A stretch of DNA of 64,000 nt from Closterium sp. Naga37s-1. Lineage: Eukaryota; Streptophyta; Zygnematophyceae; Desmidiales; Closteriaceae. The position numbers and the translations under genes were made by a program. The notes under the pieces were generated by a model that saw nothing but the letters and a program-made list of their open reading frames with translations, was not told the DNA's origin and made no database searches. Positions 36,500 to 48,600 of this stretch are shown here, piece by piece (the stretch's first letter is position 1; each line of letters opens with the position of its first letter). The stretch spans positions 496,001 through 560,000 of the forward strand of contig CANJKZ010000781.1 in NCBI GenBank assembly GCA_947471745.1, read 5' to 3'.

Positions 36500-39400
36500 T
36501 GCACAAGCACACACACACAAACAGGAGGCATGAGTGCAGGCAAGGCTAAATTGCAGGCGGACTGGGAGGCAGGCTGTTAAGACCTTAGGAGAGTGAGAGA
36601 CAGTGTATGATGGTAGAATGGGTGGATGATGGTAGAATGGGTGGATGATGGTAGAATGGGTGGATGATGGTAGAACGGGTGGATGATGGTAGAACGGGTG
36701 GATGATGGTAGAATGGGTGGATGATGGTAGAATGGGTGGATGATGGTAGAATGGGTGGATGATGGTAGAATGGGTGGATGATGGTAGAATGGGTGGATGA
36801 TGGTAGAATGGGTGGATGATGGTAGAATGGGTGGATGATGGTAGAATGGGTGTATGTGGTTTTAAACACGAAACTGAAGCACCTTGCATCTTTGAAGCGT
36901 GAGGCTGGAAGTACCGTGAGTCACCGTGAGGGAATATGGGGTGCCGTGAAGTACGGTGAGGGACTGTGCAGTACCAGGGGGTGAACTTTGGATTATACTT
37001 CTCCTTGTATCCTACATCTGTTCTATAAACTTTGGTAGAAATAGACACCCAAACTTGGTTTGGGTGCACAAATAGGGCTAACCCTAGTTGGAAGTTGGGA
37101 ACTGAACCTTGGTCCAATTATCTGACCCTTAATGTTGGGTTGGGAGATTATTGGACCCCCCCAAAATCTTGGCCCAGAGACCAACATTATTGAGACCACC
37201 CAATAATTCTCCAGCGCGACGTATTGGTGGGGGCCAATAATGTTGGCTAAAAACCCAACCAACCCCTCGCCCGTCCCCTTTCCTCTTCCAACAATGTATA
37301 CCCCATCCACTCTAATGAAACCATTGGTTATTCTTCACAATTATGATAGTAAAGCGAGGCGAGGTCACCTTGAGCTGCGCGGGCAGCTCGGTGCGCAGCA
37401 GGCACATGGCGTACTCCATCTCCGGGCACTGCTGCAGCTGCCGCCTGCACACCTGGTGTGGGGACGGGGGAAGTCGAAGAGGGGAGAGGACGGGGAGGGG
37501 TTGGGGGGATGGGACCAGGGAAGGAAACGGGGAGGAAGGGCAGGGAAAGGGACGGGGAGAGGAGAATGGGAAGTACAGATGAGGGGATTTGTGTGCGCAG
37601 CAGGCACATGGCATACTCCATCTCTGGGCACTGCTGTAGCCACCGTCTGCACACCTGGTGTGGGGAGGGTACCGGTGGGGTACCGGTGGGGAGGGGTGTT
37701 GGGGGGAAGGAAATGGGAAGGGGAACGGGGAGAGGGGATGGGAGGAGGGAATGGGGAGAGGGGACGGTGGAGGGGAATGGGAAATAGGGATGCGAGGAGG
37801 CGGTTTGTAGGAGGAGAGGAGAGGTGGGTGATGGGAAGTGGGTGGGAAAAGGAGGAGGGAGGGATGGTAGTGCAGTGGGGCAAGGGAAGAGGTGGGAAGA
37901 GGTGGGAGGAGGTGGGCGGAGGTGGGAGGAGTTGAGATGAGGCGGGAGGGCAAATACCTGCAGGAGAACGATGGCGAGCTTGAAGACAATGGCCGTGGTC
38001 TGCTCCGCTGCCGTGATGCGAGATGAGAGAGGGGAGATGGGAGATGGGAAATGAGGGATGAGAGGGAAAAAGGCGTGATCAGGTACAGCTGCTGATGGGA
38101 CTGTTCAGAATGACAACAGCTGCTGAAGACGTTAGCGTACCGAGGATGATTTCAGCGTACCGAGGATGATGTCAGCGTACCGAGGATGATGTCAGCGTAC
38201 CGAGGATGATGTCAGCGTACCGAGGATGATGTCAGTGTACCGAGGATGATGTCAGCGTACCGAGGATGATGTCAGCGTGCCGAGGATGATGTCAGCGTAC
38301 CGTGGATGATGTCAGCGGACCGAGGATGATGTCAGCGTACCGAGAATGATGTCAGCGTACCGAGGATGATGTCGAAGACGCGGAAGACGAGGTAGTGAGG
38401 CATGGTGCGCGCGAAGAGAGTGAGGAACCAGTCCGCCGCATACATCACCTGGTGGCGCGGCGTGGTGCCATGGCACAGGGCATGGTGGGGCATGGTGGGG
38501 CATGGTGGGGCGTGGTGGGGCATGGTAGGGAGGGAATAATAGGGCATGGTGTGCATGGGGTGAGGAACCAGTCCGCCGCGTACATCACCAAGGTGGCGCC
38601 ACGCCATGGCATGGCATGGTGTGTATGGGGCATGGTGGGGTGGTGTGGGGCGTGATGGGACATGGTGTGCATAGGGAGAGGACACCTGACGTGTGCGATG
38701 CCGACGAACGGCTGTGATGTTCTTGGGCTGACGTTTCAAAGCTCAAGTGAGAGGAATGAGTGGTGCTGTGCGGCGTGGTGATTAAATCCAATAGCTGAGG
38801 CACAACACAAGTACTGGTATGGCGTCGGGTGGCAGTCCATGGCATGGCGTGGCATGGGGTAGCATGGCATGGCATGGCACGGCACGGCATAGCGTGGCAT
38901 GGCATGGCATGGCATGGCATGGCATGGCATGGCATGGCATGGCATGGGGTAGCATGGCATGGCATGGCACGGCACGGCATAGCGTGGCATGGCATGGCAT
39001 GGCATGGGTGTGTCATACGGGTTTGATGTCGAGGTGTTCGAAGAAGGCATGCACGCGTGGCAGCGTGTGGATGAGCAGCTGCGTGAGCTGATACATGCGC
39101 ACTTGCAGCTGCAAGTGGGCGGGCACAGGGGCATTCACACACACGGGCATGCAAAATCACGCAGTACACACATGTACACACGTGCACACGCACATATCAC
39201 ACACCCATATGCACACGCCCACATGCACACACCCACATGCACACACCCACATGCGTACAGGAGAGGGAGAGGGAGGGATGTGATGTTAAGCAAGATCCAG
39301 AGAAGGCATCATGGGATGGCAATAGCATGCGAGTTGTGCACACAATGCCCCACTTGCTGCATGTCTCAACGCCCCACCACACCTGCTGCATGTCTTAAAG

Positions 39401-42389
39401 GCCACACCGTGCTGCATGTCTTAACGCCCCATCCCACGGCACCTGCTGCATGTCTTAACGCCCCACCCCACGGCACCTGCTGCATGTCGGGCTTTAAGAC
39501 CCACCTGCTGCATGTCGGGCTTTAAGACCCACCTGCTGCATGTCGGGCTTTAAGACCCACCTGCTGCATGTTGGGCTTTAAGACCCACCTGCTGCATGTC
39601 GGGCTTTAAGACCCACCTGCTGCATGCCGGGCCTTAAGACCCACCTGCTGCATGCCGGGCTTTAAGACCCACCTGCTGCATGCCGGGCTTTAAGACCCAC
39701 CTGCTGCATGCCGGGCTTTAAGACCCACCTGCTGCATGCCGGGCTTTAAGACCCACCTGCTGCATGCCGGGCTTTAAGACCCACCTGCTGCATGTCGGGC
39801 TTTAAGACCCACCTGCTACATGTCGGGCTTTAAGACCCACCTGCTGCATGTCGGGCTTTAAGACCCACCTGCTGCATGTCGGGCTTTAAGACCCACCTGC
39901 TGCATGTCGGGCTTTAAGACCCACCTGCTGCATGTCGGGCTTTAAGACCCACCTGCTGCATGTCGGGCTTTAAGACCCACCTGCTGCATGTCGGGCTTTA
40001 AGACCCACCTGCTGCATGTTGGGCTTTAAGACCCACCTGCTGCATGCCGGGCTTTAAGACCCACCTGCTGCATGCCGGGCTTTAAGACCCACCTGCTGCA
40101 TGTCGGGCTTTAAGACCCACCTTCTGCATGTCGGGCTTTAAGACCCGCCTGCTGCATGTCGGGCTTTAAGACCCACCTGCTGCATGTCGGGCTTTAAGAC
40201 CCACCTGCTGCATGTCGGGCTTTAAGACCCACCTGCTGCATGTTGGGCTTTAAGACCCACCTGCTGCATGTCGGGCTTTAAGACCCACCTGCTGCATGTC
40301 GGGCAGGAAGACGCCTCGCAGGCCGCAGCGGTACATGAGGAAGACGAGGCACGTGAAGGCGTGCTCCTCCCCCATGCTCATCAGCAGCGTCGCCGCTATG
40401 AACCCCATGCCCTGCCCGCCGTGCCATTTGCCATGCACACACGCAACATGCCATGCGCCACGCATACACGCAAGATGCACCGTGCAGTGCAGCACACATG
40501 GGCAGCGGAGATGATGGCGTGGTGGGGGGGAGTGATGGAGGCAGGCAGAGGCAACGGGGCAGAGAGGAAGAGAGAGAGATATGGGGTGTGGGGGATGGGG
40601 AGGGGAAGAGGCAGTGGAGTGGAGGCATGTGAGACAACTGATCAACATGGTTCTCTACAAAAGCAAGCGACGGAGCTGTGAGGAATCAAGCTACAGGTGG
40701 TGAGGACACATGGGCACGACTGGAAGGGATGGGTGGAGAGGCGGGGCTAGAGAGGAGGGGCAAAGGAAAGGAGGCGAAGTAACAAGGAGAGGGAAGGGAA
40801 GGAAGGGAAGAAGGGAAGAAGGGAAGGGGAAAAAAAAGGGCTAGATGGTGAGTAGGAGTGAAAAAATAATTGGAATGCAAAAAATACGAAAGGGGAAAAG
40901 GAGGGAAAGAGGGCGAGAAGAGGGAGAGAGGGCAAGGCAAGGGGAAGTTACCTGGCAGTAGCCGACCTCCTTGTCCAACACCTGATGCGCGCCATGGGCA
41001 GGCACGCGGCGTGCAGGGGCGGGGCGAGAGACGAGAAGGGACCGCAGGGACGGAGTAAGGACCAGAATGCAAGAGAAAGGTAGGGTGGGCAAGGCATGGC
41101 ATGGCATCAATAGAATTGCATGGCATCAATAGAATTGCAAGGCATCTATAGAAATGCATGGCATCAATGGAATGGCATGGCATCAATGGAATGGCATGGC
41201 ATTTATGGAATGGCATGGCATTAATGGAATGGCATGGCATTAATGGAATGGCATGGCATTAATGGAATGGCATGGCATTAATGGAATGGCATGGCATTAA
41301 TGGAATGCCATGGCACAAAGCAGGGCACCACGAAACAGAAGGGTGCAGCGGAGCAGAGGTGCACATTGCAGGGAAGGGCAGAGAGCACATAGCAGGGCAG
41401 CACAGTGGGGGGTGGGGGGAAGGGTGATGCAGGGCACCGCAGGGCAGGGCAGGGCAGGGCAGGGAAGGGTGGGGGGTGCGGTGGGTTGCGGTGCGGTACG
41501 GAGTAGGCCTTGATGACGTTGAAGAGCGACTGCTGGCCGGCGCCCCTCTCCTCCTGGAAGAGGCGGTGGTTGGGGAAGGTGCGGTTCACATCCCGCTCTA
41601 TTTCCCTGCGCCCGGTGGGGGGGGAGGAGGGAGGGAGGAATGGGGGGAATGGGGGTAATGGAGGGAATGGTGGGATGGGGGGTAATGGGGGAAATGAGAG
41701 GGATGGGGGGGAATGGAGTGAATGGGAGGGATGGGGTATGCAACGACAAGCGCGAGCAGAAAGGTGGAGGGGGAACTGTGTGTGTGGCCTGCCACTTGAG
41801 CGTCTGTGTGACCTGCCATGAGAGCGTGTGTGTGGGGGTGGGGAGCTCACTTGGCGTGTGTGGGGGTGGGGAGCTCACTTGGCGTGTGTGGGGGTGGGGA
41901 GCTCACTTGGCGTGTGTGGGGGTGGGGAGCTCACTTGGCGGAGGCGGAGGGCTGCATGAGCAGAGAGGCGTAGCTGCTGCCATCCGCCAGGGCGTCCTGG
42001 TGGTGAGAGGAGAGGCGAGGGTGGGGGGATGCGGTGTGTGATAGGTGGCATGGCATGTGGAGGGAGGGTGGAGGGAGGGTGGAGGGGAGAGGAGGGAGAG
42101 GAGGGAGAGGAGGTTGGAAAAGGGAGTAAGGAGAGGGGAGAGCAAGGGGAGCGAAGGAGGGTAAGGAGAAGGGGGGAAACAACGAATTAGTCAAAAGGAT
42201 GGTGCAATGGATTGAGAGCAGGTAGCTCATGTGAAGACATGGAGGAGGTGCGTTGAGGTGCATTGAGGCATGACAATGCAGAGGTGGGGATTCTAGCAGA
42301 TCAGGCTTGAGCAGAGCAGGCGGGGTAGCAGCAGCAGCACCAGTGGGCGCACTGACATCCCAGCAGCAGGCGGGGCAGCAGCAGCAGCA

Positions 42390-42429
<40 letters not shown>

Positions 42430-42609
42430 CAGCGGCAGCAGTGACTGACATGAGGGTGGGCAGTGACTGACATGAGGGTGGGCGGTGGCGATGGCGACCC
42501 AGGCGGCGCCCCTCTGGTTGCGCGGCACACGGCCCGCCAGCAGCGCCTCCACCAGCGTCATCCCCGCTGGCAGCTGAATCACACTCGCCCCCCCGCTCAT
42601 GCCCACTCC

Positions 42610-42685
<76 letters not shown>

Positions 42686-45600
42686 CTCGCCCCGAAACTG
42701 GCGCTGTGGTTGCGATGCTGCTGGGTGGGGCAGCGAGGCGAGAGCAGAGAGAGGCGTGGCGAGGCTTCCTGCTAAGAGCAGAAGAGGATGAGGGAAAACG
42801 TGGTGGGTGGAAGTACAACGGCGATGAGGAGAGGAGCGAGTTGGAATGCGCAGAGGCTGATGCAAGCCATGCATGAAGCAGATGGTACCTCGAATGGTCT
42901 CTCTCTCCCAGCAAACACCTCAAAAAAAAAAAAAAAAAAAAAAAAAAACGCATAGTAAATCCAGGCTAAGTGTTCAATGCTTGCATATCAGACACACCTC
43001 AAGGTCGGAACCTCTGGGCGGCGGCATGATGCGTTTCAAGCGCTCCCACATGCGCACCATGCGCTGCCCACCCGTTGCTGCCGCCTCTGCCGCCACCATC
43101 GCTGCTTGCCGCCCGCTGCCGCCCGCTTCATGGTCCAAATCGGTCAGGGACCCTGAGGGGGAGGGAACGGGGGAGAAGGATGACGGTGACGCAAGTAAGG
43201 GAAGCCTCCCTTACTTCCCTAATCTTTCCTCCACCCTTGTTGATCTTCCTAATTTTTCCTCCACCATTGTTGATCTTCCACATTTTTCCTCCACCATTGT
43301 TGATCTTCCACATTTTTCCTCCACCATTGTTGATCTTCCACATTTTTCCTCCACCATTGTTGATCTTCCACATTTTTCCTCCACCATTGTTGATCTTCCA
43401 CATTTTTCCTCCACCATTGTTGATCTTCCACATTTTTCCTCCACCATTGTTGATCTTCCACATTTTTCCTCCACCATTGTTGATCTTCCACATTTTTCCT
43501 CCACCATTGTTGATCTTCCACATTTTTCCTCCCCCCTTGTTGATCTTCCACATTTTTCCTCCACCATTGTTGATCTTCCACATTTTTCCTCCACCATTGT
43601 TGATCTTCCACATTTTTCCTCCACCATTGTTGATCTTCCACATTTTTCCTCCACCATTGTTGATCTTCCACATTTTTCCTCCACCATTGTTGATCTTCCA
43701 CATTTTTCCTCCACCATTGTTGATCTTCCACATTTTTCCTCCACCATTGTTGATCTTCCACATTTTTCCTCCACCATTGTTGATCTTCCACATTTTTCCT
43801 CCACCATTGTTGATCTTCCACATTTTTCCTCCACCATTGTTGATCTTCCACATTTTTCCTCCACCATTGTTGATCTTCCACATTTTTCCTCCACCATTGT
43901 TGATCTTCCACATTTTTCCTCCACCATTGTTGATCTTCCACATTTTTCCTCCACCATTGTTGATCTTCCACATTTTTCCTCCACCATTGTTGATCTTCCA
44001 CATTTTTCCTCCCCCCTTGTTGATCTTCCACATTTTTCCTCCACCATTGTTGATCTTCCACATTTTTCCTCCACCATTGTTGATCTTCCACATTTTTCCT
44101 CCACCATTGTTGATCTTCCACATTTTTCCTCCACCATTGTTGATCTTCCACATTTTTCCTCCACCATTGTTGATCTTCCACATTTTTCCTCCACCATTGT
44201 TGATCTTCCACATTTTTCCTCCACCATTGTTGATCTTCCACATTTTTCCTCCACCATTGTTGATCTTCCACATTTTTCCTCCACCATTGTTGATCTTCCA
44301 CATTTTTCCTCCACCATTGTTGATCTTCCACATTTTTCCTCCCCCCTTGTTGATCTTCCACATTTTTCCTCCACCATTGTTGATCTTCCACATTTTTCCT
44401 CCACCATTGTTGATCTTCCACATTTTTCCTCCACCATTGTTGATCTTCCACATTTTTCCTCCACCATTGTTGATCTTCCACATTTTTCCTCCACCATTGT
44501 TGATCTTCCACATTTTTCCTCCACCATTGTTGATCTTCCACATTTTTCCTCCACCATTGTTGATCTTCCACATTTTTCCTCCACCATTGTTGATCTTCCA
44601 CATTTTTCCTCCACCATTGTTGATCTTCCACATTTTTCCTCCACCATTGTTGATCTTCCACATTTTTCCTCCACCATTGTTGATCTTCCACATTTTTCCT
44701 CCACCATTGTTGATCTTCCACATTTTTCCTCCACCATTGTTGATCTTCCACATTTTTCCTCCACCATTGTTGATCTTCCACATTTTTCCTCCCCCCTTGT
44801 TGATCTTCCACATTTTTCCTCCACCATTGTTGATCTTCCACATTTTTCCTCCACCATTGTTGATCTTCCACATTTTTCCTCCACCATTGTTGATCTTCCA
44901 CATTTTTCCTCCACCATTGTTGATCTTCCACATTTTTCCTCCACCATTGTTGATCTTCCACATTTTTCCTCCACCATTGTTGATCTTTCCACATTTTTCC
45001 TCCACCATTGTTGATCTTCCACATTTTTCCTCCACCATTGTTGATCTTCCACATTTTTCCTCCACCATTGTTGATCTTCCACATTTTTCCTCCACCATTG
45101 TTGATCTTCCACATTTTTCCTCCACCATTGTTGATCTTCCACATTTTTCCTCCACCATTGTTGATCTTCCACATTTTTCCTCCACCATTGTTGATCTTCC
45201 ACATTTTTCCTCCACCATTGTTGATCTTCCACATTTTTCCTCCCCCCTTGTTGATCTTCCACATTTTTCCTCCACCATTGTTGATCTTCCACATTTTTCC
45301 TCCACCATTGTTGATCTTCCACATTTTTCCTCCACCATTGTTGATCTTCCACATTTTTCCTCCACCATTGTTGATCTTCCACATTTTTCCTCCACCATTG
45401 TTGATCTTCCACATTTTTCCTCCCCCCTTGTTGATCTTCCACATTTTTCCTCCACCATTGTTGATCTTCCACATTTTTCCTCCACCATTGTTGATCTTCC
45501 ACATTTTTCCTCCACCATTGTTGATCTTCCACATTTTTCCTCCACCATTGTTGATCTTCCACATTTTTCCTCCACCATTGTTGATCTTCCACATTTTTCC

Positions 45601-48600
45601 TCCACCATTGTTGATCTTCCACATTTTTCCTCCACCATTGTTGATCTTCCACATTTTTCCTCCACCATTGTTGATCTTCCACATTTTTCCTCCACCATTG
45701 TTGATATTCCACATTTTTCCTCCACCATTGTTGATCTTCCACATTTTTCCTCCACCATTGTTGATCTTCCACATTTTTCCTCCACCATTGTTGATCTTCC
45801 ACATTTTTCCTCCACCATTGTTGATCTTCCACATTTTTCCTCCACCATTGTTGATCTTCCACATTTTTCCTCCACCATTGTTGATCTTCCACATTTTTCC
45901 TCCACCATTGTTGATCTTCCACATTTTTCCTCCCCCCTTGTTGCTCTTCCTCGAGCTCTCAATCTCCATCTCCCTCCCTCCTTCCCTCTCCCTCGCCCTT
46001 GCCGTTCCCACCCGTCCCCCAGCCTTCACCCCCTCACCAATGGTGGTGCTGCGGCGGTGGCGGTGGCGGTGGGGGTGGGGGTGGGAGGGCCAGTGGGCGA
46101 GCAGGGCGGGCAGGGAGTCGCCATCGCCGCCCCTGAGAGCCAGGCTGCTGTGCCGCGTGTGCTGCTGCACCACCGGGCACGCTTGCCCGCCTGCAGGGGG
46201 CTCTCGGGGGCACGTGGCGGAGCACGTGGCATCACCATCACCCCCGCCTCTGCTGCTCGTGGTGACGTTGTTGTTGCTGCTGCTGCCGCCGCTGCTGCCG
46301 CCGCCGTTGCTTGTGGTGGTTGCAGCAGCAGCGGCAGCGGAGGTGGAGGCAAGGAAGTGGTCGAGGGGGGAGGAGGAGGAGCAGAGGGACATGGAGGAGA
46401 GGCGCAGGAGGGCAGGCGTGGTGGGTGTGGGGCGGGCGGGGGGCGAGGGGTGCGAGGACGGGCTGAACACGGGGAGAGGCACGGGCAGAGGGCGCTTGGC
46501 TAGCCTTGCATCGGCTGTTGGCGCAGGCAGGGGGATGGTGACAGGGGGGTGGTGACAGGGGGGTGGTGACAGGGGGGTGGTGACAGGGGGGTGGTGACAG
46601 GGGGGTGGTGACAGGGGGGTGGTGACAGGGGGGTGGTGACAGGGGGGTGGTGACAGGGGGGTGGTGACAGGGGGGTGGTGACAGGGGGGTGGTGACAGGG
46701 GGAGGGGAAAAGGAAGGGAAGGGGGGGAGGGAGGGATGGGAGGGGAGGGAAGGGAAGGGATGGAGGGCAAGGGAGGGAGGAAAGGGAGGGAGGGGAAAGG
46801 TGTGATGAAGTGACTGGAACAAGGAGGAAGAAGCATCAGTGGAGTGGCATTGATGGCATGGAGAATTACATGTGTGCATGTGACACAAGGAGCACTGGTG
46901 GAGCATGGGGGAATGCAGGATGCGGCCACGTCAGCAGCAGCCCTCCAGGGCGGCACAGTGCCACCCACGCGAATTCTTCTCTTATGCACCTGCGGTGTGC
47001 CACCTGCTGTGTGCCACCTGCTGTGTGCCACCTGCTGTGTGCCACCTGCTGTGTGCCACCTGCTGTGTGCCACCCACCCACGTGAGTACCTTGCTGCAGC
47101 GCCCTGGTGGGCGCCATGCTCATGCTGCGCTGCACAGGACTGCAACTCGCCGCCCCTCCAGCCCCTCCACCTGCTGCTGCTGCTACTGGTGACCACGGGG
47201 AGGCAGAGGCAGGCAGCGCAGGGAAGATGCCATCAGCAGCACCCATTGCCCTCATGCCATCAGCAGCACCCATTGCCCTCATGCCATCAGCAGCACCCAT
47301 TGCCCTCATGCCATCAGCAGCACCCATGGCCCTCATGCCATCAGCAGCACCCATTGCCCTCATGCCATCAGCAGCACCCATTGCCCTCATGCCATCAGCA
47401 GCACCCATTGCCCTCATGCGCGCCCCCATCGCCCCCTCGCCCGCCATCCCTTGCTGCTGCTGCTCCCACGGCCGGCCCCCTGCCAGCCAGGCAGTGGCAC
47501 CGTTGCTGCTGGGGCTGCTGGTGTGGGCGTGGAAGGAGTGGGAGGCGAGCGGCGGAGGGGAAGGGGAAGGGAAGTCCGCGAGGCGCAGGGAGGGGGACGC
47601 GGGGGAGGGGCGGTGGGAGGGCGTGTAGTCCAGGATGCTGTTCTGGCGCTCGATCTGATGGAGGGGGGGGGGGGAGAGGAGAGGGGAGGGGGAGAGGGGG
47701 TGGGGCGGGGTGGACATGGGAGTTGCGGCAAGAGGGGCGGTGGGAGGGCGTGTGGTCCAGCATGCTGTTCTGGCGCTTGATCTGGGGGGGGGGGGCGGAG
47801 GGAAGGGGGAGAGGCGCAGGGGATGATGCGAGTGGACATGGGAATTGGAGGATGAGGGGCAGAGAGGCTGTACGGGTGTGGACAGGGGGAGAAAGGGAAT
47901 GGGGGGTGGGGAGTCAGGGCGAGGATGTTGAGGAGAATGGATGCAGTGATGCAGTGGTGCAGTGGTGCAGTGGCATGTGCAGCATGAGGTGGCGCCATGC
48001 CATGGCACCCCCCCAGCTCAGCTCACCCGCAGCAGCATGAGCTCCTCTCGGAGGCAGCGCAGCCACTCGCTGTGCTTGAGCGCGCAGAACTGCTTCTCCT
48101 CGCCCACCCGCCCCCCCGCCTCCGCCAGGTCGCGCCGCTTCACTATCTTGATGTCGCCCCCCCCCAGCACGCGGCTGGCTGGTTGGGGGAGACGTGGGGA
48201 GAGGGGAGGCGAGGAGCAGGAAAGGAAGTGGGATGTGCAGATGATGAGTTGGATAGTGCAGATGCCGCTTCACCATCTTTACGTGCAGGGAGGAGAGGGG
48301 ACGAAAGGGGAGCGGAGGGGAGGAGCAGGGCTTAGGAGGAATGCTACGAAGGGGGTTTTAGTAGTTTGGAAGATAATATGGGTGTAGCAGCGTGAATGAG
48401 ATGCACAGCATGAAGACTCCAACAGCTCCGACACCATGTGCCATGCCATGCCATGCCGTGCCGTGCCATGCCGTGCCGTGCCATGCCATGCCGTGCCGTG
48501 CCATGCCATGCCATGCCATGCCGTGCCATGCCATGCCATGCCATGCCATGCCGTGCCGTGCCATGCCATGCCATGCCATGCCATGCCATGTCACGTCCAC

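Noticed and set aside
36348-36533. His/Thr-rich and Val/Cys-rich small open frames
   Set aside because: Frames across an AC dinucleotide microsatellite.
39470-40312. CRISPR-like regular array
   Set aside because: Units are contiguous tandem copies with no unique spacers, in a eukaryotic intron.
43075-47196. Very long open frames on both strands (900-1300 codons)
   Set aside because: They are produced by the 30-bp minisatellite, which has no stop in several frames. Only short exon parts of the RabGAP at 46038-46514 and 42998-43152 are real.
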